Origin: BRH-c54 sp032251145
GTDB taxonomy: Bacteria; Bacteroidota; Bacteroidia; Flavobacteriales_E; Vicingaceae
NCBI GenBank assembly: GCA_032251145.1
Contig: JAVVER010000008.1
Coordinates: 1 to 52,295 of the forward strand
Length of the DNA stretch: 52,295 nt
Direction: 5' to 3'
Shown: positions 42,207 through 50,807 of the stretch, piece after piece
Position numbering within the stretch: position 1 is the first letter of the stretch
Layout: each line of letters starts with the position of its first letter
Notes under the pieces: model-generated
The model's database searches: none
What the model saw: the letters and a program-made list of their open reading frames with translations, nothing else
Told to the model about the DNA's origin: nothing
Made by a program: the position numbers and the translations under genes

Positions 42207-44303
42207 ATGGAACAACTTACTCAGAATTTAAAAGATGGATTTATGCAATTACTGGAAGTTCCTTTTCCTGCATTGGAAAAAGGACAGATAATGGTTAGAA
42301 ATCATTATTCGGTAATTAGTGCAGGCACGGAAGGAAAGACGGTAAAAGATGCACGTTTGGGCTATATTGGTAAAGCAAAAGCACGAAAAGATGAAGTGAA
42401 AAAGGTAATTACAGCAGCACAAACTTTTGGTATTATGAAAACTTACCAAATGGTAAAAAACAAATTGGAAAGTCCTTCGCCATTAGGCTACAGTTGTGCC
42501 GGAGAAGTAATAGCTGTTGCTGAAGATGTTACCGAATTTACTGTTGGAGATGTTGTAGCTTGTGGAGGAAATACAGCCAATCATTCCGAAGTAGTTGTTA
42601 TCCCTAAAAATTTGTGTGTAAAAATTAACAACCCAGAAATTTTAAACCCGGCTGCATTTACCACTATTGGAGCTATTGCTATGCAAGGAGTTAGACAAGC
42701 AGAAGTAGTGTTGGGAGAATCTTGTGTGGTAATTGGATTAGGATTGGTTGGACAACTTACGTTACAGTTGCTCAAAGCTGCCGGAGTAAAAGCTATAGGA
42801 ATTGATATAGATAATCAACAAGTAACATTGGCTCATAAAAATGGTTTTGAAAATGCTTGGGAAAGAAATACTAATGGTATTGAAGAAATTATTTTGCAAC
42901 AAACTAAGGGGTATGGAGCAGATGCGGTAATTATTACTGCAGGAACTTCATCGTTAGACCCAATAAATTTTGCCGGAGAAATAGCACGAAAAAAAGCTAA
43001 TATTGTTATTGTTGGAGCTGTTCCTACTGGTTTCGATAGAAAAAATTATTACCAAAAAGAATTGACTTTAAAAATGTCTTCTTCTTATGGTCCCGGAAGA
43101 AATGATGTGGAATATGAACAAAAAGGACATGATTATCCTATTAGTCATGTACGTTGGACGGAAAACCGCAATATGCAAGCCTTTGTTGAGTTGTTAGAAA
43201 ATAACAAAATAGACTTAACACCTATCGTTTCTCATGTTTTTCCATTCAATAAAGCTAAGGAAGCTTATGAGTTAATTGTAAATAAATCTGAAAGTTTTTG
43301 CGGCATTGTATTGGAATATGATGTAGAAAAAGAATTGAAAAATGAGCAAATAACCATTTCCAAAACATTACATCCTAGCAAGGTGAAAATAGGATTTATA
43401 GGAGCGGGTTCTTTTGCTCAGAATTTTTTATTACCCAATTTAAAGAATCAACACTTAGTAAGTGTAGCTACTAATAGATCTAATACTGCAAGAAATGTAG
43501 CTGATAAGTTTGGTTTTGAATCCTGCACAGGCGATGCCGACAACATCATCAATAATGAAGATATCAATACTGTTTTTATTGCTACGCCACATCATTTACA
43601 TGCTAAACATGTTATAAAAGCATTGCATTCTAATAAAAATGTATTTGTAGAAAAACCACTTTGTTTAACCACAAATGAATTAGAAGAAATAAAAGAAGTT
43701 GCTGCTAAAAGTAAAGGGCAATTAATGGTAGGCTTTAACCGTAGGTTTGCTCCTCAGATAGTGCAGCTAAAAAATAAATTGGGAAATGCTTTGCCTAAAG
43801 CCATTAACTATAGAATTAATGCCGGAAAAGTTGCTGCCAACCATTGGATAAACGACCCCGAAATTGGTGGTGGAAGAATTATTGGTGAAGCTTGTCATTT
43901 TATTGATTTATGCCGATTTATAGCCGATTCACCTATTAAAAAAATTACAGCTCATGCTCTTTCTTCAGCAAATCATATTCAAGATACAGTGAGTATAAGT
44001 ATAGCTTTTGAAAATGGAAGTATTGCTTCTATTTCTTACTTTTCTAACGGAAGTAAAAAGTTGCCTAAAGAATACTTAGAAGTTTTTTGTGGTGAACAAA
44101 CCATTATTATTGATGATTTTAAAACCTCCACTGTTTTTGGGAAAGCAAAGCATAAAACGAAGCTAGCTCAACAAGAAAAAGGACATCAGCAAGAAGTAGC
44201 TGCTTTTTTAGAAGCTGTTAACCAAGGAAATCCGCTTCCTATATCTTTTGAAGAATGTTATGAAAGTACCAAAGCTACTTTTGAAGTAGTAGAACAGTTG
44301 TAA
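42207..44303 (+). CDS. Two-domain oxidoreductase: ADH-like plus Gfo/Idh/MocA
   Basis: 698 aa fusion. Residues about 1-365 are a medium-chain dehydrogenase-like domain with GYSCAGEVIAVAEDVTEFTVGD and the NAD-binding VIGLGLVGQ near 172. The catalytic zinc Cys position reads SAGTE and the four-Cys structural zinc lobe is missing, so it is probably zinc-free. Residues about 392-698 are a Gfo/Idh/MocA domain (KIGFIGAGSFAQNFLLPNL, EKPLCLT near 480, GGGRIIGEACHFIDLCRF). Such fusions recur in polysaccharide loci and are thought to oxidise or epimerise an activated or lipid-linked sugar. The exact reaction is unknown. Confidence 0.88.
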   Translation: MEQLTQNLKDGFMQLLEVPFPALEKGQIMVRNHYSVISAGTEGKTVKDARLGYIGKAKARKDEVKKVITAAQTFGIMKTYQMVKNKLESPSPLGYSCAGEVIAVAEDVTEFTVGDVVACGGNTANHSEVVVIPKNLCVKINNPEILNPAAFTTIGAIAMQGVRQAEVVLGESCVVIGLGLVGQLTLQLLKAAGVKAIGIDIDNQQVTLAHKNGFENAWERNTNGIEEIILQQTKGYGADAVIITAGTSSLDPINFAGEIARKKANIVIVGAVPTGFDRKNYYQKELTLKMSSSYGPGRNDVEYEQKGHDYPISHVRWTENRNMQAFVELLENNKIDLTPIVSHVFPFNKAKEAYELIVNKSESFCGIVLEYDVEKELKNEQITISKTLHPSKVKIGFIGAGSFAQNFLLPNLKNQHLVSVATNRSNTARNVADKFGFESCTGDADNIINNEDINTVFIATPHHLHAKHVIKALHSNKNVFVEKPLCLTTNELEEIKEVAAKSKGQLMVGFNRRFAPQIVQLKNKLGNALPKAINYRINAGKVAANHWINDPEIGGGRIIGEACHFIDLCRFIADSPIKKITAHALSSANHIQDTVSISIAFENGSIASISYFSNGSKKLPKEYLEVFCGEQTIIIDDFKTSTVFGKAKHKTKLAQQEKGHQQEVAAFLEAVNQGNPLPISFEECYESTKATFEVVEQL

Positions 44304-44313
44304 TGCTTAAGCT

Positions 44314-45459
44314 ATGGAGGAGGTTAAAGAGAAACTAATTAATTACATCGAATCTCAAGCGTTTAAAGGTTACGACCCTTACGACACTCTAAATTCCCCT
44401 CTTCCTTTTCATTATTTAGGTAAGTGGGGACCTGTGTTAGCCATTCAGTTTCAAAAAAGAAATCCATTTAATATCAGAAAATTATTGGGGATTAAAAAAG
44501 AATATAACCCTAAAGCTATTGGTTTGCTGCTTCATTCGTATTCACTTCAATACCAAAAAGAACAAAATGAAGAGTGCCTCAAAAAGATGCATTTCTTTTT
44601 CAATTGGTTGTTGGAAAATAGAAGCAAAGGGTACACAAACTTTTGCTGGGGCTATAATTTTGATTGGGCTAGTCCGGTAAAGTTCTTAGAAAAATTCTCG
44701 CCAACTATTGTAGTTAGTGGTTTCATCTCGAAAGGTATTTTTGAATATTTCTTAGCCACCAAAGATGAAAAAGCCAAAGAAGTATTAATTAGTATTGGAG
44801 AGTTTGTTCAACATGATTTAGCATGGACAACAACTCCCGAGGGAAAATGTGTGAGTTACAGCACAAAAGCTACCGATTGTTGTTATAATGCCAGCATGTT
44901 AGGAGCAGAATTATTTGCCCGCTTATATTTTTTAACCAAAGAAGAAACTTATAAAACTTTGGCAGCAAACTTAACCGATTTTACTGTAGCTCATCAACAG
45001 ACAGATGGATGTTGGAATTACAGTATTGATGTGGAGACAGGAAAAGAGCGACAACAAATAGATTTTCATCAAGGATATGTGTTAGATTCCATACATTATG
45101 TGTTAACCTATTGCGGAGAAAATTCTACTTATTTTGAAGCTTTGAAAAGAGGAGCTACTTTTTATTTCGAAAAACAATTTTTACCCAACGGACAAGCTAT
45201 TTATCGTTATCCGGATAAATACCCTGTTGAAATTCATAATCAAGCTCAGGGAATTATAACTTTTTCTCGTTTAGCGTATTTAGATGAACAATATGCTCCT
45301 TTTGCCAAACAGGTAGCCGAATATACTATCGCAACCATGCAACACCCGAAAAAAGGATATTTTTATTATAAAAAATACCCGTTATATACCATTAAAACAC
45401 CATTTATTAGATGGAGTCAAGCATGGATGTTGTTGGCGTTAACTGAGTTGAGTTCTTAA
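44314..45459 (+). CDS. Alpha/alpha-toroid protein of polysaccharide loci
   Basis: 381 aa, no signal peptide. Repeating helical pairs with aromatic-rich turns (GYTNFCWGYNFDWASP, HQQTDGCWNYSID, DFHQGYVLDSIHYVL, RWSQAWMLLALTEL) resemble the six-hairpin (alpha/alpha)6 toroid of glycosidases, epimerases and lyases. A vicinal Cys pair occurs in TDCCYNASML. It starts 10 bases after the two-domain oxidoreductase and likely acts on the same sugar. No catalytic residues can be assigned with confidence. Confidence 0.65.
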   Translation: MEEVKEKLINYIESQAFKGYDPYDTLNSPLPFHYLGKWGPVLAIQFQKRNPFNIRKLLGIKKEYNPKAIGLLLHSYSLQYQKEQNEECLKKMHFFFNWLLENRSKGYTNFCWGYNFDWASPVKFLEKFSPTIVVSGFISKGIFEYFLATKDEKAKEVLISIGEFVQHDLAWTTTPEGKCVSYSTKATDCCYNASMLGAELFARLYFLTKEETYKTLAANLTDFTVAHQQTDGCWNYSIDVETGKERQQIDFHQGYVLDSIHYVLTYCGENSTYFEALKRGATFYFEKQFLPNGQAIYRYPDKYPVEIHNQAQGIITFSRLAYLDEQYAPFAKQVAEYTIATMQHPKKGYFYYKKYPLYTIKTPFIRWSQAWMLLALTELSS

Positions 45460-45506
45460 CAATCATATTGTATTTTTCCTCTAAAAATCTTTCTTTATTT
45501 CTCTGA

Positions 45507-45514
45507 TAATTTTG
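45507..45514 (+). promoter_or_regulatory. Promoter -7 element before the DUF354 gene
   Basis: TAATTTTG matches TAnnTTTG, 17 bases before ATG 45531, in the 71-base gap after the toroid gene. Confidence 0.45.
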
Positions 45515-45530
45515 TACTATTGTTGCACGC

Positions 45531-46598
45531 ATGAAGTGTGATTCCTCAACATATTTATTTTACTTAGGTCATCCTGCTCATTATCACAATATTTCGGTAG
45601 TGATAAAACAAATGACCGCAGAAAATTGCCGTATAATTTTAGTAGCAAGAGCTAAAGATGTGTTGTTTGATTTGTTGGATGACTTGCCTTATAACATCAT
45701 TTTTCTTCCTCCAAGAAAAGGAAAAGGAAAATTTTCATTAGTAGTTGAGGTGCTTAAAAGACAACTTATTTTATTAAAGATTTGTTTGAAATATCGTCCA
45801 AAAATGATGATAGGAACAGACATTGTAATCACACATATCGGTAAATTATTGGGAATTCCATCTATCATTTTAAATGAAGATGATGCTGAAGAAGTACCTT
45901 ATTTAGTAAAATACGGTTATAAATATGCAACAAAAGTAATGGCTCCTGAATGTTGTAATGTTCATCCTTATGAGCATAAAAAAGTAGCTTATAAAGGTTA
46001 CCACGAATTAGCATATTTACATCCCAATTATTTTACTCCCGATAAAAGCAAGGTGGAACATTTGTTTAAAGACAATCAGCCTTATTTCATTTTGCGTTTT
46101 GTGGAGCTTACTGCCCATCATGATAAAGGGAAAAAAGGTATTAACATTTTGTTGGCTAAAAAACTGATTGAAAAACTTAAACCGTTCGGTAACATTTACA
46201 TTACTTCCGAACGTCCTTTAGAAACGGAATTGGAAGTTTACAGAGTTGCTGTTCATCCAAAAGATATGCACCATGTGTTAAGTTTCGCCACATTGTTTAT
46301 AGGTGACAGTCAAACTATGACAGCTGAAGCAGCAGTGTTAGGAACTCCTGCCATACGATTTAATGATTTTGTTGGAAAATTAAGTTATTTGGAAGAGTTA
46401 GAACATCAATATCAATTAACTTTTGGGATAACCACCGATAACGAAAATGCGTTACTTGCTAAAGTGGATGAACTATTAAACACCGATAAGTTAAAACAAG
46501 TTTTTAATGATCGTCAGAAAAAAATGCTTCAGTCAACCATTGATGTTGCTGCTTTTTGGAAAGATTATTTTATGAATTTTATTAGTAGTAAAAATTAA
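45531..46598 (+). CDS. DUF354 family GT-B-like protein
   Basis: 355 aa. YLFYLGHPAHYHNISVVIKQM, the DUF354 opening, then MIGTDIVITHIGKLLGIPSIILNEDD and GDSQTMTAEAAVLGTPAIRFNDFVGKLSY, which resemble the UDP-GlcNAc 2-epimerase / MurG fold. Probably a glycosyltransferase or epimerase-like enzyme of the locus. The next gene starts 3 bases later with TTG. Confidence 0.85.
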   Translation: MKCDSSTYLFYLGHPAHYHNISVVIKQMTAENCRIILVARAKDVLFDLLDDLPYNIIFLPPRKGKGKFSLVVEVLKRQLILLKICLKYRPKMMIGTDIVITHIGKLLGIPSIILNEDDAEEVPYLVKYGYKYATKVMAPECCNVHPYEHKKVAYKGYHELAYLHPNYFTPDKSKVEHLFKDNQPYFILRFVELTAHHDKGKKGINILLAKKLIEKLKPFGNIYITSERPLETELEVYRVAVHPKDMHHVLSFATLFIGDSQTMTAEAAVLGTPAIRFNDFVGKLSYLEELEHQYQLTFGITTDNENALLAKVDELLNTDKLKQVFNDRQKKMLQSTIDVAAFWKDYFMNFISSKN

Positions 46599-46600
46599 CA

Positions 46601-47635
46601 TTGAACAAAACACTCATCATACAAGAACAAGGAGAAGCTGCTTATGAATTTATAAGCAATTACATGGATGTGCAGTCTGATGAAACAGAGGTATTAAAAA
46701 CCATTAATGTATTCAATATTAAAAAAATTGAACCACCCAAAAAAGGAATTGTTAACCTTAATAAAGTTAACGATATAAAAGATATAAATCAGTTTTTTAA
46801 TGAAGCCCATCAAAAATTAGTTGATAATGGAATTTTTATTGGTTGTGTGGAAACAAAGGAAGAACGTAGAAAAAGGATTTATAGAAAATATCCCTTAATT
46901 ATTGCTCAGATTTATTACTTCTTCGATTTTGTTTTTAAGCGAGTATTTTCAAAACTTTTTTTCACCCGATGGTTTTATTTTTTTATCACAGCAGGCAGAA
47001 ACCAAACACTCTCTAAAGCAGAAGCCTTAGGAAGAGTGGCTTATTCTGGCTTTGAAATATTGGAAGATAAAGAAATTAACAACTTGCTCTATTTTGTTGT
47101 TCGCAAAATAAATGATTTTGAACCCAGGCCTTTACCAAGATTTAGCCTGTTATTTAAAATGCAGCGAATTGGTAAGAAAAACAAATCCATTACGGTTTTT
47201 AAAATACGAACCATGCACCCTTATGCAGAATATTTGCAGGATTATTTGTATAAAACGAATAATTTACAAAAAGGCGGAAAGTTTAAAAATGATTATCGCA
47301 TTACTTCTTGGGGAAGAGTTTTTAGGAAGTTATGGATAGATGAATTGCCAATGATTTATAACCTTTTAAAAGGAGAAATTAAACTAGTAGGTGTTCGTCC
47401 GTTAAGTGAACAATATTTAAACCTCTATACTAGCGAATTAAAAGCATTACGAAAAGAAGTAAAACCAGGGCTTATCCCTCCATTTTATGCCGATTTACCC
47501 GAAACACTGGATGATATTATTGCTTCAGAAATTAGATATATTAAGGCATACCAACAACGTCCGTTTAAAACAGACGTAAGTTATTTTTATAAAGCAATAT
47601 GCAATATTCTCTTTAAGAAAGTGAGGAGTAATTAA
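46601..47635 (+). CDS. Initiating sugar transferase (phosphoglycosyl transferase)
   Basis: 344 aa, TTG start. The C-terminal bacterial sugar transferase domain (about 195-344) carries KIRTM, WIDELPMIYNLLKGEIKLVGVRPL (DE catalytic pair; the usual VGPRP reads VGVRP) and a PGLIPPFYADLP stretch. The N-terminal part is shorter than in WcaJ/WbaP and has a hydrophobic hairpin near 105-130. Expected to transfer a sugar phosphate to undecaprenyl phosphate, starting each repeat unit. A strong hairpin at 47642 ends the run. Confidence 0.85.
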   Translation: MNKTLIIQEQGEAAYEFISNYMDVQSDETEVLKTINVFNIKKIEPPKKGIVNLNKVNDIKDINQFFNEAHQKLVDNGIFIGCVETKEERRKRIYRKYPLIIAQIYYFFDFVFKRVFSKLFFTRWFYFFITAGRNQTLSKAEALGRVAYSGFEILEDKEINNLLYFVVRKINDFEPRPLPRFSLLFKMQRIGKKNKSITVFKIRTMHPYAEYLQDYLYKTNNLQKGGKFKNDYRITSWGRVFRKLWIDELPMIYNLLKGEIKLVGVRPLSEQYLNLYTSELKALRKEVKPGLIPPFYADLPETLDDIIASEIRYIKAYQQRPFKTDVSYFYKAICNILFKKVRSN

Positions 47636-47641
47636 GAAAAT

Positions 47642-47674
47642 AAACCTGACAGGATTTAAAAACCTGTCAGGTTT
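47642..47674 (+). terminator. Stem-loop ending the polysaccharide gene run
   Basis: AAACCTGACAGG (47642-47653) and CCTGTCAGGTTT (47663-47674) form a perfect 12-bp stem with a 9-base AT loop, 6 bases after the sugar transferase stop. TTT ends the stem, but no long T-run follows. It may also be a dispersed repeat. Confidence 0.6.
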
Positions 47675-47695
47675 ATAAGAATAAATAGAAATAAG

Positions 47696-47703
47696 TATTT
47701 TTG
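47696..47703 (+). promoter_or_regulatory. Promoter -7 element before the Wzi-like gene
   Basis: TATTTTTG matches TAnnTTTG, 11 bases before ATG 47714, giving a very short leader. Confidence 0.4.
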
Positions 47704-47713
47704 AATTACGATT

Positions 47714-49333
47714 ATGAAAAGAATATTAATACTTTGTTTGCTCTTTTTTATGGGATGGGGCGTGTTTAAAAGTCAGGTAGTGTTGCAACCTATTACCAGT
47801 AGCGTTTATGAGTTTTTGGATGAGATGGCTCAAGAAAAAAAAATTGAGCTTAATTCGGCTGTAAAACCTTATTCTCGGATGTTTATTGCTAAAAAATTGG
47901 AAGAAATTAACGAGAAAAAAACCGACTTAAATAAAAGACAGCAAAAAGAATTAGCATTCTATCTCAAAGATTTCAATAAAGAATTGATTGGCACTAAAGG
48001 TGGTTTTGAAAAAAGAAAAGATCTATTCTACTATAACGATAGTTTATTTACTTTAACAGCAAACCCCATTTTAGGATTTAAGTATGCTACCAACGAAAAT
48101 GGTGCTTACACACACCGTTGGAATGGCGGAGAGTTTTATGGAAGTATAGGAAATCATTTTGGCTTTTATGCAAGTCTGCGTGATAACGGAATTTCAGATA
48201 TTTTAACTGCCCCTAATCACATTACTACAACCCAGGGAGGAAATTTTAAAATCAATCAAGGTCAAACTGGACAACGAAGTGACTACAGCGAAATGTTGGG
48301 AGGTGTTTTTTACTCGTGGAAATGGGGAAGGTTAGGCATTGTTAAGGACAACCACAATTGGGGCGATAATTATCATGGAGCCAATATATTTTCTGGTAAA
48401 AATCCATCGGTAGGTTATGTAGATTTTAATATAAAACCTACTAAATGGTTTGAATTAAATTATATCCACTCTTGGTTAGTATCTGAAATTTTAGACAGCA
48501 ACCGAATTTTTTTAGTAAACAATCAAAAAAGAGAGCTTTTTACTAATAAAAATTTAGCAGCAAATTTATTTACCATTAAACCTTTAAAAAATTTTTATAT
48601 CTCCTTAGGAAACTCAGTAGTTTATGCAGATGATGGTGTAAAACCTTTTTATTTTATACCGTTTTTATTTTATAAATCTGTCGATCATACGTTTAATGGA
48701 GCTGGAAGTAATGCTTTAGGGCAAAATTCGCAAATGTTTTTAAATATCAGCTCTAGGCAAATTAAGCACTTACATTTATATACTACTGTTTTTTTAGATG
48801 AAATTAGTATTGGTAACATGTGGGATAAAAATAATCATACGAACCTATTTAGTGCAAAATTTGGAATGAAAATTAATAATTTTCCAATAAGAAATACTTA
48901 CCTAATTACTGAATATACACGAACAAACCCTTGGACTTACAGGCATCAAATAGAATCGACTACTTTTGCCTCTAACCAATATATTTTAGGTCATTATTTG
49001 GGAGAAAATGCTCAAGAAATATATTTAGAAGCAGGTGTAAAAGTAATTAGAGGGTTAAAATTAGCACTAGCTTATACTCATGCACAAAAAGGGGATGCAC
49101 ATGTTTTTGAGATTGTTCAGGGAAACAGTAATGTTACCGGATTAAATTTTATGGAAAGAGTGGATTGGGAAAACCAAACTATTGAAGCGATAGCTTCTTA
49201 CGAAGTAATTAATGATGGTTATATATTTGCTAAAGCAGCTTTATCCAACATTAAAGGAAATGAATTTTACACTCCCGAATTGATGCGAGGAAAAGCCACT
49301 ACAATTACTGCAGGAATTAACTTTGGATTTTAA
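47714..49333 (+). CDS. Wzi-like outer-membrane capsule assembly protein
   Basis: 539 aa. Signal peptide about 1-20. A helical N-terminal region (about 28-100, SSVYEFLDEMAQEKKIEL, KPYSRMFIAKKLEEI) is typical of Bacteroidota Wzi-family proteins. A beta-barrel follows with alternating aromatic strands (FGFYASLRDNG, NWGDNYHGANIF, HLYTTVFLDEISIGNMW) and ends in Phe. Likely links or organises the surface polysaccharide made by the upstream genes. The 3' end overlaps the convergent DUF6427 gene by 4 bases. Confidence 0.8.
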   Translation: MKRILILCLLFFMGWGVFKSQVVLQPITSSVYEFLDEMAQEKKIELNSAVKPYSRMFIAKKLEEINEKKTDLNKRQQKELAFYLKDFNKELIGTKGGFEKRKDLFYYNDSLFTLTANPILGFKYATNENGAYTHRWNGGEFYGSIGNHFGFYASLRDNGISDILTAPNHITTTQGGNFKINQGQTGQRSDYSEMLGGVFYSWKWGRLGIVKDNHNWGDNYHGANIFSGKNPSVGYVDFNIKPTKWFELNYIHSWLVSEILDSNRIFLVNNQKRELFTNKNLAANLFTIKPLKNFYISLGNSVVYADDGVKPFYFIPFLFYKSVDHTFNGAGSNALGQNSQMFLNISSRQIKHLHLYTTVFLDEISIGNMWDKNNHTNLFSAKFGMKINNFPIRNTYLITEYTRTNPWTYRHQIESTTFASNQYILGHYLGENAQEIYLEAGVKVIRGLKLALAYTHAQKGDAHVFEIVQGNSNVTGLNFMERVDWENQTIEAIASYEVINDGYIFAKAALSNIKGNEFYTPELMRGKATTITAGINFGF

Positions 49334-50307
49334 CTGATATAATTTGCTATTATTAATAGAAGTAACAAATAAAACACCGTTTCCGCTATCCATTTCTTTT
49401 TTATTTCGATGAGTAAATTACCTATTATTAAGGATAAAGGAATACTTAGTAATGCAAAAAAATCAGCATTTATCGTTGTGTTTTTTAAGAAGATGAAATG
49501 TTGTAAAACAATGCCAAGAATCAACAACAACATTACACTTCTATATTTTCTAACTCTTACAACACTTTTTTGTGTGGCAATAACAAAATGCCACAACGCA
49601 TAAAGAAAAATAAGCCCCATTTTAATAAAAAATAATAGTTGATTTAGACTCCAACTTTCATTTATGGGTGCTGAAGTTTCAGCCGTTTCAATAAATAATA
49701 TATTATCAACAGAAAACTTATTAAAGATAAAATAATAAGCGAATAAATAAACGAAGGGTACAATAACTCCTATTAAAGAAACGATATACTCTTTCCAATA
49801 AGGAGGTTTATAATACCTCATAATAAACCAAACCAACAACATTAAAAAGCCTATGGGTAAATATAAAATAGCTGCTAATCCCATAAAAAAACCCAGGTTA
49901 AAGGTTTTTAGCGTTTCTTTTCTTGTGTTATAAAGTTCATTAGATTGGTGTAGTATAAATAAAATAAAGACTGTAATTATCTGCGTGGGGCTAAAAATGA
50001 GTGCCGAAGGAAATAATGTTTGTAATACAACATAAATAATAAAAGGAACATGAGTATTGTTGTTTACTAATTTGTATTGATTAACAACATAGTTTAAATA
50101 ATAACCAATTCCAATTGTAAAAATACACCACAAGATATATCTTAACCAAGAAGTGTTGTTAACACTATTAAAAAACTTGCTAAACCGGAATAAATTGGCA
50201 TCAACAACAGTAGGTTCAGTAAAAAAAACAGGTAAGCCTAAAGCAATTGTTATAAGAACAACAATCACATTTACAAATGGTTGATTCGATTTGAATATTT
50301 TTAACAC
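49330..50307 (-). CDS. DUF6427 family integral membrane protein
   Basis: 325 aa with about 9-10 membrane segments (start MLKIFKSNQPFVNVIVVLI, then LRYILWCIFTIGIGYYL, FMGLAAILYLPIGFLML). Length, topology and position close to the DUF6341-like gene fit the DUF6427 family of Flavobacteriia. Function unknown. Confidence 0.75.
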   Translation of the reverse strand: MLKIFKSNQPFVNVIVVLITIALGLPVFFTEPTVVDANLFRFSKFFNSVNNTSWLRYILWCIFTIGIGYYLNYVVNQYKLVNNNTHVPFIIYVVLQTLFPSALIFSPTQIITVFILFILHQSNELYNTRKETLKTFNLGFFMGLAAILYLPIGFLMLLVWFIMRYYKPPYWKEYIVSLIGVIVPFVYLFAYYFIFNKFSVDNILFIETAETSAPINESWSLNQLLFFIKMGLIFLYALWHFVIATQKSVVRVRKYRSVMLLLILGIVLQHFIFLKNTTINADFFALLSIPLSLIIGNLLIEIKKKWIAETVFYLLLLLIIANYIS

Positions 50308-50339
50308 TAATAATTTTATTTACTGTATATATTTTGTTC

Positions 50340-50510
50340 TTTTATTAAGAAGTTGATTAAAGTCCAAATATAACCATGAAAATGAATTGTTTTTTTGTAA
50401 TACAAGGCATTTTTGACAAGCATAGCCTAAGCTATGGTTGAAGAAAATAACGAAGTAGTGCGAAAAAAGAAACATTTTTTAATTTATTATGGGGACTTTT
50501 ATTAACTTCT
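50340..50510. other. Structured AT-rich intergenic stretch
   Basis: Holds the hairpin CATAGC-CTAA-GCTATG-like sequence at about 50423-50437, between T-rich (50389-50397) and A-rich (50461-50480) tracts. No ORF. The layout looks like a short dispersed repeat, but only one copy is in the window. Confidence 0.3.
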
Positions 50511-50523
50511 AAAGATAAATTTA

Positions 50524-50531
50524 TACATTTG
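50524..50531 (+). promoter_or_regulatory. Promoter -7 element before the DUF6341-like gene
   Basis: TACATTTG matches TAnnTTTG. It overlaps the upstream end of the open frame (50529), which argues for the ATG at 50550 as start. Confidence 0.5.
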
Positions 50532-50549
50532 TGCATCAAATTTAATATT

Positions 50550-50741
50550 ATGACTGATTTTATTTACTGGTTAGGCGATTTCTTTTTCACAATCTTTAAA
50601 CCGTTAGAATGGTTGGGAGAAACTCCATACTTTAATTTAAACGTAGCTTTTATTATTTTAGGCTTTGTAGGATTGTTTGTTTGGTTAAAAATGCAAGCAA
50701 AATTCAACAAAGAAGCTGAAGAAAAAGGTACTTTAAAATAA
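50550..50741 (+). CDS. DUF6341-like small membrane protein
   Basis: 63 aa from ATG 50550: MTDFIYWLGDFFFTIFKPLEWL, then one strong membrane segment (VAFIILGFVGLFVWLKM) and a charged tail. It matches the short Flavobacteriia family, often found beside DUF6427. Function unknown. Confidence 0.75.
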   Translation: MTDFIYWLGDFFFTIFKPLEWLGETPYFNLNVAFIILGFVGLFVWLKMQAKFNKEAEEKGTLK

Positions 50742-50807
50742 TTTATTTCTTAGTAATACCTTCTATTATTCAATAGTAGATTGAGGTGTTTCACTTTTTT
50801 TATTTCG

